DNA from: Paraburkholderia hiiakae | Lineage (GTDB): Bacteria; Pseudomonadota; Gammaproteobacteria; Burkholderiales; Burkholderiaceae | Length of the DNA stretch: 64,000 bases | NCBI RefSeq assembly: GCF_904848665.1 | Contig: NZ_CAJHCQ010000005.1 | Span: forward strand, 62,001-126,000 | Reading direction: 5' to 3' | Shown: positions 7,174 to 16,108 of the stretch, piece after piece | Layout: each line of letters opens with the position of its first letter | Position numbering within the stretch: the first letter of the stretch is position 1 | The notes under the pieces: generated by a model | The model's input: only the letters and a program-made list of their open reading frames with translations | What the model was told of the DNA's origin: nothing | The model's database searches: none | Made by a program: the position numbers and the translations under genes

Positions 7174-9537
7174 GTGACCGTACGCAATCTCGATGCGGTG
7201 TTCCAGCCGAAGTCCGTGGCCGTGATCGGCGCTTCGCAGCGCCCCGGCAGCATCGGCAGTATGGTGTGGCGGCGGCTGATCGAAGGCGGCTTCACGAGCC
7301 CGCTCTGGGCCGTCAATCCGCACCATGCGGGTGACTTCGAAGCATTCGACGGCCGCCCCGTGCTCGCCGACGCGGGCGATCTGCCCGAAGCGCCCGGCGT
7401 CGCCATCATCTGCACACGGCCCGCCACGTGGCCCGCGCTCGTGCATCGCCTCGGCGGCATGGGCACGCGCGCGGCGATCATCGTCGGCGAAGTGCGCGAC
7501 GAATCCGATCAGGCCGACCTGCGCCACGCGCTGGCGGCGGCGCGCCCGCATCTGCTGCGTATCGTCGGCCCCGGCAGCCTTGGCGCGCTCACGCCCGCGC
7601 TCAACGCGCAGTTGGGCGCGGCGGCATCGATTGCGCGCAAGGGCGGCGTGGCGTGGGTTTCGCAGTCCAACGCGCTCACCAATGCCGTGCTGCGCTGGGC
7701 CGCGCCGCGCGGCCTCGGCTTCTCGCACGTGATCGCGCTCGGCGACGAAGCCGACGTCGACGTGGGCGATGTGCTCGACTATCTCGCGAGCGACCCGAGC
7801 ACGCGCGCCATCCTGCTCGAAGTGGATACGATCCGCGCGGCGCGCAAATTCATGTCCGCGGCGCGTGCGGCGGCGCGCAACAAGCCCGTGCTCGCGCTGA
7901 GGAGCGGCCGCGACGACAAGGGCGACGCGCTCTACACGGCGGCGTTCCGGCGCGCGGGCCTCGTGCGCGTCGATACGCTCGATGACCTGCTCGACGAAAT
8001 CGAAACGCTCGGCGTGGGCCGTGTGGCCGCGAGCGACACGGCCACGCTCATCACGAGCGACCGCGGTGTGGCTGCGCTTGCGCGCGACGCCTTCATGAAG
8101 GCCGGCGACACGCTCGCGCGTTGGGATGACGAAGCGCTCGCGGCCATCCAGGCCGCGCTGCCGCATGCGCAGGCGGGCAATCCGCTCGTGCTCGGCGACA
8201 CCGCGAAGCCCGAGCACTTCGGCCTCGCGCTGCAAACGCTCGCCACGCACCGCTCGAGCGGCACGGCGTTCGTCGTGCATGCACCCACCCACAGCGCGCC
8301 CGTGGACGCGGTGGCGCGCGCGCTGATCGAGCAGCAGCGCTATGCATATCGCGGCATGCTCGCGTGCTTCTTTGGCGGCGTGGACGAAAAAACGCGCGAC
8401 GAATTGCACGCGCACGGCATTCCGGTGCACACCACGCCACGGCGTCTGGCGCGCGGGTTTGCGCGTCTCGTCGATTACCGGCTCGGCCGCGAGCTACTGA
8501 TGCAGACGCCCGAAACGATGCCCGCCCAGGGGCCGGCCGCGATCGAGGCCGCGCAAGGCGAGGCACGCGCGGCGCTGGCGGCGGGGCGCACGGAACTGAA
8601 AGGGCAGGAGGCGGCCAGATTGCTGGCCTTGTTCGGGCTCACCACACAGGCGCAGGACGAACCGGGCGTGAAGTCGGTGGTGGACGTATCGGTGGAGTTT
8701 CGCGACGACGACAACTTCGGCCCGGTGTTCCGTTTCGCCGCGCCTTCGCCGGACGATTTTTCGCCGCCGCTGCGCGTCTATAGCCTGCCGCCGCTCAATC
8801 CCGTGCTCTCTCGGGACATCATCGCGCACTCGCCCTATGCGCGCTACGCGGCGCCCGAGCCAACGCTGGCCGCGCTCACCGAGCTGTCCCAGTTCGTGTG
8901 CGAGGTGCGGGAGATCGTGGGCTTGCGTCTGACGCTTCGTGTGCTGCCCGAGGCGGTCGTGGTCGTCGCGCCCTGCCTGCAGCTCGCGGAAAAGCGCAGC
9001 CGTTTCGCGATCGTGCCGTATCCGCGGCGGCTGGAAGAAACGCTCGACTGGCATGGCGAACGCCTCACGATCCGGCCGATCCGTCCCGAAGACGAGGCCA
9101 TGCACCGCACGTTCGTCGAATCGATGACGCCCGACGATTTGCGCTTGCGCTTCTTTTCGGCGGTGCGCAGCTTCGATCACACGCAGCTCGCGCGCATGAC
9201 GCAGATCGACTACGACCGCGAGATGGCGCTCATCGCGGTGGTGCAGGGCGAGGACGGCCAGCCGCGCACGCTGGGTGTGGTGCGCGCGGTGGCCGACCCT
9301 GACAACGAAACCGCTGAATTCGCGGTCGCGATTCTGTCGAATCTCAAGCGGGGCGGCCTTGGCCGCTTGCTGATGTCGCGCATCATCGCGTACGTGCGCA
9401 CGCGCGGCACGCACTGGCTGCTCGGCGAGGCGCTGCGCGAGAACGCGCCGATGATCGGCCTCGCGCGCGCCTGCGGCTTCACCGTCACGCCCACGGAAGA
9501 CCCGGGCGTGGTCGGTTTTCGCATGCCGCTCGACTGA
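7174..9537 (+). CDS. Acyl-CoA synthetase (ADP-forming)-like protein fused to GNAT acetyltransferase, Pat/PatZ type
   Basis: A 787-residue protein with the PatZ/Pat architecture. It has an N-terminal CoA-binding Rossmann domain (VAVIGASQRPGSIGSMVWRR, residues about 14-33), succinyl-CoA ligase-like domains (to about 450), a remnant ATP-grasp region (about 470-610) and a C-terminal GNAT domain (LTIRPIRPEDEAMHRTF on; acetyl-CoA loop LKRGGLGRLL near 724-733). Such enzymes acetylate lysines of acetyl-CoA synthetase and other metabolic enzymes. Here the ATP-grasp part jumps from LLALFGLTTQAQDE almost directly to DVSVEFRDDDNFGPVFRF, lacking the usual GYPVVLK and HKSDVGG segments, so ligase activity is unlikely. 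GTG start with GAGGAG 8 bases upstream. It is monocistronic in appearance. Confidence 0.85.
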   Translation: MTVRNLDAVFQPKSVAVIGASQRPGSIGSMVWRRLIEGGFTSPLWAVNPHHAGDFEAFDGRPVLADAGDLPEAPGVAIICTRPATWPALVHRLGGMGTRAAIIVGEVRDESDQADLRHALAAARPHLLRIVGPGSLGALTPALNAQLGAAASIARKGGVAWVSQSNALTNAVLRWAAPRGLGFSHVIALGDEADVDVGDVLDYLASDPSTRAILLEVDTIRAARKFMSAARAAARNKPVLALRSGRDDKGDALYTAAFRRAGLVRVDTLDDLLDEIETLGVGRVAASDTATLITSDRGVAALARDAFMKAGDTLARWDDEALAAIQAALPHAQAGNPLVLGDTAKPEHFGLALQTLATHRSSGTAFVVHAPTHSAPVDAVARALIEQQRYAYRGMLACFFGGVDEKTRDELHAHGIPVHTTPRRLARGFARLVDYRLGRELLMQTPETMPAQGPAAIEAAQGEARAALAAGRTELKGQEAARLLALFGLTTQAQDEPGVKSVVDVSVEFRDDDNFGPVFRFAAPSPDDFSPPLRVYSLPPLNPVLSRDIIAHSPYARYAAPEPTLAALTELSQFVCEVREIVGLRLTLRVLPEAVVVVAPCLQLAEKRSRFAIVPYPRRLEETLDWHGERLTIRPIRPEDEAMHRTFVESMTPDDLRLRFFSAVRSFDHTQLARMTQIDYDREMALIAVVQGEDGQPRTLGVVRAVADPDNETAEFAVAILSNLKRGGLGRLLMSRIIAYVRTRGTHWLLGEALRENAPMIGLARACGFTVTPTEDPGVVGFRMPLD

Positions 9538-9546
9538 GCGGCGAAG

Positions 9547-10092
9547 TCAGGCGGCCAGCTTCGTGAGCGCGTCGTCGATCTGGCCGCGCGTGAGCGCGAG
9601 CTCTTCGAGCCAGGCCTCGCCGTACTGCGCGCCGGTTTCCTTCTCCAGTCGCGCGATGGTCGCGGCGCAGCGCGCGGCGTCCTTGGGCGTGGCGATGAAC
9701 ACCTTGACCGACTGGCCGCCCTGGAACGCTTCGAACAGCGGCGTGCGGATTTCATCGGGCAGCGCGCGCGTGGTCCACTGATGCGTCTTGCCGTTGAAAG
9801 TGAGCGACGGCGGCAGCACGCGCTCCTTGCGCGTGGCCGGAATCAGGCCGAAATTGCGCGCGGCTTCGGCGATTTGCTCGGCCGTGAAAAGCTCCTCGGG
9901 AGCGATCTCGAATTGTGCGATGGCGGTTTCGACGGTCTTCATCGCGTCGGCGCGGTCGTCGCGCTTTTTCTGCGCGCGCGCGACGATGTCGCGCAGCTCG
10001 TCGGCTTCTTCGGGCGTGATCGTGAAGCTCGCCTGTTTCTGCTGGAGCTCGGAAAAGCGCTGGAATTCTTGATCGGTCAGGAGTTTCGCCAT
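9547..10092 (-). CDS. Conserved-looking hypothetical protein, soluble, helical
   Basis: A 181-residue cytoplasmic protein with no signal or membrane segment. Residues 1-75 are highly charged helices (MAKLLTDQEFQRFSELQQKQ and EEADELRDIVARAQKKRDDR). The middle has VLPPSLTFNGKTHQWTTRAL. The C-terminal half is an alpha-beta unit (GGQSVKVFIATPKDAARCAA). TITPEEADELRDIVARAQ and ITPEEL-like phrases recall the N-termini of H-NS-like proteins, but the W-GRGR motif is absent, so I do not assign a function. It converges with the GNAT fusion gene (10 bases between stops) and is divergent from the O-GlcNAc transferase gene. Confidence 0.7.
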   Translation of the reverse strand: MAKLLTDQEFQRFSELQQKQASFTITPEEADELRDIVARAQKKRDDRADAMKTVETAIAQFEIAPEELFTAEQIAEAARNFGLIPATRKERVLPPSLTFNGKTHQWTTRALPDEIRTPLFEAFQGGQSVKVFIATPKDAARCAATIARLEKETGAQYGEAWLEELALTRGQIDDALTKLAA

Positions 10093-10279
10093 GGGTTTTC
10101 GAATGCGCGGCCGCTATTTGCCGGGAGGCAAGGGCGCACAGGTTTTTTGGGAGGGCCGCCATTCTAACCGTTTTGCGTGGCGGTCTTCCATTTGCGCGGA
10201 ACGTGCATGCGTGCGCGCGCGGCGCACATGTAGGACGTGTCCGATTTCACCGGGCGACGGCGCTCCCTATCATCGCCGG

Positions 10280-12319
10280 ATGAACTCATCCCGCCCCTCA
10301 TCTCAAGCCGATTCGCGTCCGGACGCTTTGCTCCAACGCGGCATCGGGCACCTGAACGACGAAAAATACAGCTTCGCCGAAGCGCTCTTTCGCGAGATCC
10401 TCGCGCAGGACCCGCACCATGCCGAAGCGCTCCATCAACTCGGCGTGACGCTCGCGCGGCAGTCGCAGTTCGCGGCGGCCGAACGCTGGCTGCGCGAGTC
10501 GCTCGCCCAGCGCGAGAGCGGCCCATGCTGGCGCGATCTCGCATGGGCGCTGCTATGGCAGGGCCGCGACGGCGAGGCGATCGAAGCGTATCGTGCCGCG
10601 ATCGGCGCGGGGGTGCGCGAGGCGCGCGTCTTCAGCAACCTCGGCAATCTGCTCAAGAAGCGCAACGCGTTGCCGCAGGCGCGGGCCTGCTACCGCGAGG
10701 CCATTGCGACAGACGCGAGCTACGCGCTCGCCTACAGCAATCTCGCGATGCTTCAGCAGGACGCCGGCGAGCTCGAAGCCGCCGAGGTAAACCTCAAGCA
10801 AGCGCTCACGCTCGCTCCGAACTCGCCGCATCTCTGGCAGTGCTATGGCGGTTTGCTGGAGCGTCTGAACCGCATTGACGAAGCCGATGAAGCCTATTGC
10901 CGCGGCGGCCGTTGGGAGGCCGCGCAATTCGTGCGCCGCCGCGAGGCGCACTGGCAGCAGCTCGCCGAGATCGACGCGGCAGCGCTCGCCATGGTGTCGG
11001 CGGGTACGGCGGACAACCTCACGCCCTGGTGCCTGCTCGGTATCCCGGCGCTCACGCCGCAACTGCATCGCGAAGCCGGGGCGCGCTTCGCGCAGAGCCG
11101 CTGGCGTGGGGAATTGGCCGCGGCGCCGCTCGTGGCGCGCGGCGCGGGGCTCGCTGCCGCACTTGCACGCTGCAGAGAGGGCGAGCGGCTGCGCATCGGC
11201 TATCTTTCGGCCGACTTTTACGACCACGCCACGCTGCGCCTGCTGGCGGGCGTGCTCGAACTGCACGACGCCACGCGCTTCGACGTTCATCTGTACTCGT
11301 ACGGGCCCGACCCCGACGCCGTGACTCGCGCACGCTTCGCGCACGTGCCGGGCACGTGGCACGACATTGGCGCACTGTCCGACGCCCGGGGCGCCGCCCA
11401 GATCGTGCACGACGGCATTCACCTGCTCGTCGACCTCAAGGGCTATACAACGGGGGCGCGGCTCGGCATCACGGCGCTGCGGCCCGCGCCCGTGATCGTG
11501 AGCTGGCTGGGCTATCCCGGCTCGCTCGGCCACGCGCGGCTGGCGGACTACCTCGTCTCCGACGCCATCGTCACGCCGCCCGCGGCCGCCTCGCACTACA
11601 GCGAGACGCTGGCGCTGATGCCGCATTGCTACCAGCCTGTCGATCACCGCCGCCAGAGCGCGCCGCCACCCTCGCGCGCACAAGCGGGTCTGCCCGAAAC
11701 GGGCTTTGTGTTTTGCAGCTTCAACCAGACCTTCAAGTTCAACGCGCCGATGTCAGCGCTGTGGGCGCGGCTGCTCAAGGCCACGCCCGGCAGCGTGCTC
11801 TGGTTGCTCGATCCGGGCTCGGAGCGCGCGAAAGCGAACCTGCGCCGCTTTTACGAGACGCAAGGCGTCGATCCCGCGCGCGTGATCTTCGCGCCGCGCG
11901 TGTCGCAGGAAGCGCACCTTGCGCGCCTGCCACTCGCGGACGTCGCGCTCGACACGCTCCCGGTGGGTTCGCACACCACGGGCAGCGATGCGCTCTGGGC
12001 CAGCGTACCGATGGTGACGGCGCCGGGCACGTTGTTCGCGGGCCGCGTGGGCATGAGTCTGCTGCACGCGGTGGGGCTCTCCGAACTCGTTGCGCACGAT
12101 CTCGACGCGTATTTCCAGATCGCGCTCGGCTTGGCCACCGACGCGGCATGGCGCACCAGGGTGCGCGAAAAGCTCGCGGCCGCGCGTAGCACGTCGCCGT
12201 TGTTCGACACGGCGCGATTCACGCGCGACCTTGAGCGTCTCTACACGGCGATCGCTCAGCGGGAAGCGCAGGGCGTGGCGGAGGAAACGGGCGATCGTGC
12301 GCCCGTGGTCGTGCAGTAA
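10280..12319 (+). CDS. TPR-containing O-GlcNAc transferase, SPINDLY type (GT41)
   Basis: A 679-residue glycosyltransferase. Residues about 12-205 form TPR repeats (HAEALHQLGVTLARQSQFAA, VFSNLGNLLKKRNALPQARA and YALAYSNLAMLQQDAGELEA). These are followed by a GT41 catalytic half: LRIGYLSADFYDHATLRLLA, VSWLGYPGSLGHARLADYLV, FVFCSFNQTFKFNAPMSALW, and the sugar-nucleotide site PVGSHTTGSDALWASVPMV with GTLFAGRVGMSLL. By analogy it moves GlcNAc or another sugar from a UDP-sugar to Ser/Thr of proteins in the cytoplasm. The start ATG was chosen where TPR-type sequence begins; the frame is open upstream to 10091. No glycan or flagellin genes lie nearby, so its acceptor is unknown. Confidence 0.88.
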   Translation: MNSSRPSSQADSRPDALLQRGIGHLNDEKYSFAEALFREILAQDPHHAEALHQLGVTLARQSQFAAAERWLRESLAQRESGPCWRDLAWALLWQGRDGEAIEAYRAAIGAGVREARVFSNLGNLLKKRNALPQARACYREAIATDASYALAYSNLAMLQQDAGELEAAEVNLKQALTLAPNSPHLWQCYGGLLERLNRIDEADEAYCRGGRWEAAQFVRRREAHWQQLAEIDAAALAMVSAGTADNLTPWCLLGIPALTPQLHREAGARFAQSRWRGELAAAPLVARGAGLAAALARCREGERLRIGYLSADFYDHATLRLLAGVLELHDATRFDVHLYSYGPDPDAVTRARFAHVPGTWHDIGALSDARGAAQIVHDGIHLLVDLKGYTTGARLGITALRPAPVIVSWLGYPGSLGHARLADYLVSDAIVTPPAAASHYSETLALMPHCYQPVDHRRQSAPPPSRAQAGLPETGFVFCSFNQTFKFNAPMSALWARLLKATPGSVLWLLDPGSERAKANLRRFYETQGVDPARVIFAPRVSQEAHLARLPLADVALDTLPVGSHTTGSDALWASVPMVTAPGTLFAGRVGMSLLHAVGLSELVAHDLDAYFQIALGLATDAAWRTRVREKLAAARSTSPLFDTARFTRDLERLYTAIAQREAQGVAEETGDRAPVVVQ

Positions 12320-12346
12320 AAGAGGCAGGCGGCATTCGCGCAGCCG

Positions 12347-13180
12347 TTACGCTGCGCCGTCCTCGCGAAACATCGACAAGGTCTGCACGGTCGCGCTCAG
12401 CATTTGCGTGGCCTCGTCGAGCGAGGGCGCGACATAGTCGTCGATGCGCTTGAGGAACGGGCAGGTCAGTGCCGCGATCGCCTGACCCGAAGGCCCGAGC
12501 ACCGGAAACGTCACGTCCGTCACGCCGAAAATCTGCTGGCTGTCCTTGCGTGAGAAGCCGGCCTCGCGCACCTGCTCGCACGCGGCTTCGAGCGCCGCGT
12601 GATCGATCGCCACCTCGCCCTTCACCTTCGTATGCTCCGCGAGCATGTGCGCGCGCTGCTCCGGCGTTTGCCAGGCGAGCAGCGTGCGGCCCGAACTCGT
12701 ATCGACGAGGCCCACGCGCGAACCCAGCCGCACTGCAATGCCCCACGTGCCCGGCCCGTCAACCTGCGCGATCACCAGCAGGTTGCCGCGGTCGTACACA
12801 GCGAGATGGCAGGATTGCTCGGCTTCGTCGGCGAAGCGCTGCATGAGCGGCAGGGCTTCCGAGATCAAGCGCTCCATGGGGGGGTGACGGTGCGCGAGTG
12901 CAAAAAGCTTCAGGCTCAACGCATAGCGGTCGCCGCCTTCCGAGCGGATAACGTACTGGCGCGCCACCAGTCGCTCGAGCATGCGGTAGATCTCGCTCGC
13001 GTTGCGCCCTAGCGCCTTTGTGATCTCGGCGCGCGTGAGGCCGGCGCGCTGCTCCGCGAGCAGTTCGAGGATGTCGAGCCCCTTGTCCAGCGCGGGCGCG
13101 CGATAGCGATCGGCGTCGTCCTTCTCTTCGGCTTCTTCGGGCACGTTGTCCATCTGGCTTTTTTTCGCGTTCTTTTCCAT
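12347..13180 (-). CDS. IclR-family transcriptional regulator
   Basis: A 277-residue regulator. A winged helix-turn-helix lies at about residues 30-90 (ALDKGLDILELLAEQRAGLT, then RAEITKALGRNASEIYRMLE), followed by the IclR effector domain (HLAVYDRGNLLVIAQVDGPG, VDTSSGRTLLAWQTPEQRAH, VTFPVLGPSGQAIAALTCPF). The first 30 residues are charged and probably disordered. The start at 13180 has GGGGAC upstream; the frame is open to 13225. It is transcribed divergently from the sugar transport and catabolic operon starting at 13431, so it most likely senses the sugar or a pathway intermediate and controls that operon. An inverted repeat sits on the divergent promoter. Confidence 0.92.
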   Translation of the reverse strand: MEKNAKKSQMDNVPEEAEEKDDADRYRAPALDKGLDILELLAEQRAGLTRAEITKALGRNASEIYRMLERLVARQYVIRSEGGDRYALSLKLFALAHRHPPMERLISEALPLMQRFADEAEQSCHLAVYDRGNLLVIAQVDGPGTWGIAVRLGSRVGLVDTSSGRTLLAWQTPEQRAHMLAEHTKVKGEVAIDHAALEAACEQVREAGFSRKDSQQIFGVTDVTFPVLGPSGQAIAALTCPFLKRIDDYVAPSLDEATQMLSATVQTLSMFREDGAA

Positions 13181-13228
13181 TTGATCGTCCCCAGGGAAAT
13201 CACGGACCCATGTTGCACTGCACATCGC

Positions 13229-13258
13229 TTGACCTTCTGATGTGCGTATATGAATAAT
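13229..13258 (+). promoter_or_regulatory. Predicted promoter of the L-fucose-type operon
   Basis: TTGACC at 13229-13234 and AATAAT at 13253-13258 are separated by 18 bases, a good sigma-70 match (5/6 for each box). It points toward the binding-protein gene at 13431, leaving a leader of about 165 bases. Confidence 0.55.
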
Positions 13259-13273
13259 ACGTTCACTGGTGAA
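13245..13273. promoter_or_regulatory. Putative IclR operator (inverted repeats)
   Basis: CGTAT at 13245-13249 is repeated inverted as ATACG at 13257-13261, with 7 bases between. This overlaps the predicted -10 box. A second near-palindrome TTCAC-TG-GTGAA lies at 13262-13273, over the transcription start. The position between the divergent IclR gene and the operon fits an operator; which repeat is bound is unknown. Confidence 0.45.
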
Positions 13274-13430
13274 TAAAAACCAGCGTCGTCAGGTAAGGAA
13301 GAGGCAGTTGCAACGGGTCGCCGGCGCTTCGAGCATTCCACGTGGGCGCGGCGAACACATGTCATTCAACAAACGACAGATCGATCGTGTCGGGCACCGA
13401 GGTGCCGCGATCGACCAGAAGGAGACACAC

Positions 13431-14513
13431 ATGGCGTTCGCATCCGGGCTCTTGAAGGCCCGCCGCTCCACCGCAATTCACACCGCGCGCGGCTCCTTCG
13501 CCCGCGCCGCCACAAAATCGCTTTGCGTCGCCGCGGCCTGCGCCGCGGCGTTCGGCGCGTCGAGTGCAGTCAACGCGGCCGAACTCGGCAAGGTCGGCCT
13601 GGGCCTGCCGCTTCTCACTTCGCCGTTCTGGCAGTCATACAACAACTACCTCGGCGCTTACGCGAAGCAGGACGGCATCGACATTCTCGCGCCCGTGAAC
13701 TCGAACAACGATCCCGCCCAGCAGATCACGGACATGAACAACATGATCAATCTGGGCGCGAAGGGCATCGTGGTGGGGCCGATCGATTCGGCCGCGATTA
13801 GCCGTGCGCTCGGCAATGCCGCTCAGAAGGACGTGAAAGTCGTGGCCGTGGACGTCGCGCCCACGCAGGGCAACGTCGCGATGGTCGTGCGCGCCGACAA
13901 TCGCGCCTACGGCGAGCAGGCCTGCAAATACATTGGCGAGCATGTGAAATCTGGCAAGGTCGTGCAGATCATGGGCGACCTCGCCTCGGTGAACGGGCGC
14001 GACCGTTCGGAGGCGTTCCGCGCGTGCCTGAAGAACTACCCGAATCTGTCGCTGCTCGAAATTCCGGCCGGCTGGAAGGGCGACGTGGCGGCGAGCGCGC
14101 TGGATAGCCTGCTGACCGCGAACCCCGACGTGAAGGGCATCTACATGCAGGCGGGCGGCGTGTATCTCTCGCCCACGCTGCAAACGTTGCGCCGCAAACA
14201 GTTGCTCGTTCCCGCGGGCGATCCCAAGCACATCGTGATCGTCTCCAATGACGGCATTCCGCAGGAGTTCGAAGCAATCCGCAAAGGCGAGATCGATGCG
14301 ACCGTATCGCAGCCGGCCGACCTCTATGCGAAGTACGGCCTCTACTACATCAAGGCTGCGCTTGAGGGCAAGACGTTCAAGCCGGGCAAGACCGATCACG
14401 ACAGCACCATCATCCAGTTGCAGTCCGGCATTCTCGAAGACCAGTTGCCGGCGCCGCTCGTGACGAAGCAGAACGTCGACGACAAGAACCTGTGGGGCAA
14501 CACCGTCAAATGA
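13431..14513 (+). CDS. Sugar ABC transporter periplasmic binding protein
   Basis: A 360-residue exported protein of the ribose-type (peripla_BP_4, COG1879) family. The signal peptide covers about residues 1-45 and ends near SSAVNAAE. The mature part begins LGKVGLGLPLLTSPFWQSYN and contains family features GIVVGPIDSAAISRALGNAA, VVAVDVAPTQGNVAMVVRAD and ATVSQPADLYAKYGLYYIKA. It should bind the substrate sugar in the periplasm and deliver it to the ATPase/permease encoded next. Start at 13431 with AAGGAG 6 bases before; an in-frame upstream extension to 13269 has no signal peptide. First gene of the operon; its stop overlaps the ATPase start (ATGA). Confidence 0.93.
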   Translation: MAFASGLLKARRSTAIHTARGSFARAATKSLCVAAACAAAFGASSAVNAAELGKVGLGLPLLTSPFWQSYNNYLGAYAKQDGIDILAPVNSNNDPAQQITDMNNMINLGAKGIVVGPIDSAAISRALGNAAQKDVKVVAVDVAPTQGNVAMVVRADNRAYGEQACKYIGEHVKSGKVVQIMGDLASVNGRDRSEAFRACLKNYPNLSLLEIPAGWKGDVAASALDSLLTANPDVKGIYMQAGGVYLSPTLQTLRRKQLLVPAGDPKHIVIVSNDGIPQEFEAIRKGEIDATVSQPADLYAKYGLYYIKAALEGKTFKPGKTDHDSTIIQLQSGILEDQLPAPLVTKQNVDDKNLWGNTVK

Positions 14514-16108
14514 ACGATCGAACGAGCGATCGGGCCGTAGCGGATACCGCGCCGCCTTGGGGCGGCGCGGTATCCGTGGGCAGCCGCGAGGCGGCCGTGC
14601 GAGCCCTCCTGCCCGTGGTCGAGGCGAGCGGCGTGACGAAGCGTTATGGCTCCACGGCGGCGCTCGCCGACGTGAGTCTGCGCGTGATGGCGGGCGAGTC
14701 GCATGCGCTGGTGGGCCGCAACGGCGCGGGCAAGTCCACGCTCGTTTCGATCCTCACCGGTCTGCGCAAGCCCGACGAAGGCACTGTGCGTTTCAACGGC
14801 GAGAGCGCACCCGCGCTCGCCGACCGCGACGCCTGGCGCGAGCGCGTGGCCTGCGTGTATCAGCACTCGACCATCATCCGCGATCTCACGGTCGCGGAAA
14901 ATCTCTTCATTAATCGCCAGCCGAGGCGCCGCGGCGTGATCGACTGGCCGACCATGCGCCGCGACGCGCGAGCGTTGCTCGACCATTGGCGCATCGACGT
15001 GCGCGAGGACGCGCGCGCAGGCGACCTCACGGTCGAAGCGCGCCAGCTCGTGGAGATTGCGCGGGCGCTTTCGTACGGCGCGCGTTTCATCATCCTCGAC
15101 GAACCGACGGCGCAGCTCGACGGCGAGGAAATCAAGCGCCTCTTCCGGCGGATCGACGAATTGCAGCGCGAAGGCGTGACCTTCCTGTTCATCTCGCACC
15201 ACTTGCAGGAGGTGTACGAGATTTGCCAGGCCGTAACGGTGCTGCGCGACGCGCGTCATATCGTGAGTGCGAGCGTGGCCGAATTGCCGCGCGAGAAGCT
15301 CATTGAAGCCATGACGGGCGAACGCGGCGGCCTGAACGTCGCCGATGCGGCGGCGCGCGCCGCGCTGCCCGCCAATGCGCCGCTCGCGTTGGAAGTGCGC
15401 GGCCTCACGGGCCGCGACTATCACGACGTGTCGTTCACGCTAAAGCGCGGCGAAGTGGTGGGCCTCACGGGCGCGACGAGCAGCGGCCGCACGAGCGTAG
15501 GCGAGGCGATTGCGGGGCTCACGGCGCAGCGCTCGGGCGAGATTCGCGTGAAAGGCGCGCCGCTCACGCCCGGCGACGTGCCCGCGGCGCTTGCGAGCGG
15601 CGTCGGTTGCGTGCCGAAGGACCGTCATCACGAAGGGCTCGTGCTCACGCAGTCGGTGGCCGAGAACGCTTCCATGACGATTGCGGGGCTGCTGGGGCGT
15701 TTCGGTTTCGCGCCGCCGGCGAAGAAGCACGCATTTGGCAAGCGCATGATCGAGTCGCTCGGCATCGTCGCGCAAGGTCCGAGCCACGTGGTTTCGGGTC
15801 TCTCGGGCGGCAATCAGCAAAAGGTGGTGATGGCGCGCGCATTGGCAAGCAATCCTGATGTTCTCGTGCTGATCGACCCCACGGCCGGTGTGGACGTGAA
15901 ATCGAAGGAAGCGCTGCTCTCGGTCGTGGACCGCGTGCGCGAAGAAGGCAAGGCCGTGCTCGTGGTGTCGAGCGAACTCGACGACTTGCGCACCTGCGAC
16001 CGCGTGCTCGTGATGTTTCGCGGCGAGGTGGTCGCCGAGAAGGCGGCCGGATGGCAGGACCACGAACTGATCGCATCGATTGAAGGAGTCGATCTCCATG
16101 AAGAATAG
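14510..16108 (+). CDS. Sugar ABC transporter ATP-binding protein (double NBD)
   Basis: A 532-residue RbsA-type ATPase with two nucleotide-binding domains. NBD1 has Walker A GRNGAGKST (residues 69-77) and Walker B FIILDEPTAQLD; its signature is the weak LTVEARQLVEIARAL. NBD2 has a degenerate P-loop GATSSGRTS but a normal signature LSGGNQQKVVMARAL and Walker B VLVLIDPTAGVD, as is usual in this family. The first 30 residues are an unusual extension. It powers import of the sugar bound by the upstream protein. ATGA overlap with the preceding stop and an 11-base overlap with the permease show translational coupling. Confidence 0.95.
   Translation: MNDRTSDRAVADTAPPWGGAVSVGSREAAVRALLPVVEASGVTKRYGSTAALADVSLRVMAGESHALVGRNGAGKSTLVSILTGLRKPDEGTVRFNGESAPALADRDAWRERVACVYQHSTIIRDLTVAENLFINRQPRRRGVIDWPTMRRDARALLDHWRIDVREDARAGDLTVEARQLVEIARALSYGARFIILDEPTAQLDGEEIKRLFRRIDELQREGVTFLFISHHLQEVYEICQAVTVLRDARHIVSASVAELPREKLIEAMTGERGGLNVADAAARAALPANAPLALEVRGLTGRDYHDVSFTLKRGEVVGLTGATSSGRTSVGEAIAGLTAQRSGEIRVKGAPLTPGDVPAALASGVGCVPKDRHHEGLVLTQSVAENASMTIAGLLGRFGFAPPAKKHAFGKRMIESLGIVAQGPSHVVSGLSGGNQQKVVMARALASNPDVLVLIDPTAGVDVKSKEALLSVVDRVREEGKAVLVVSSELDDLRTCDRVLVMFRGEVVAEKAAGWQDHELIASIEGVDLHEE

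Noticed and set aside
10091..10279. N-terminal extension of the O-GlcNAc transferase frame
   Set aside because: Cys/Arg-rich sequence unlike any TPR protein; it would overlap the divergent gene's promoter.
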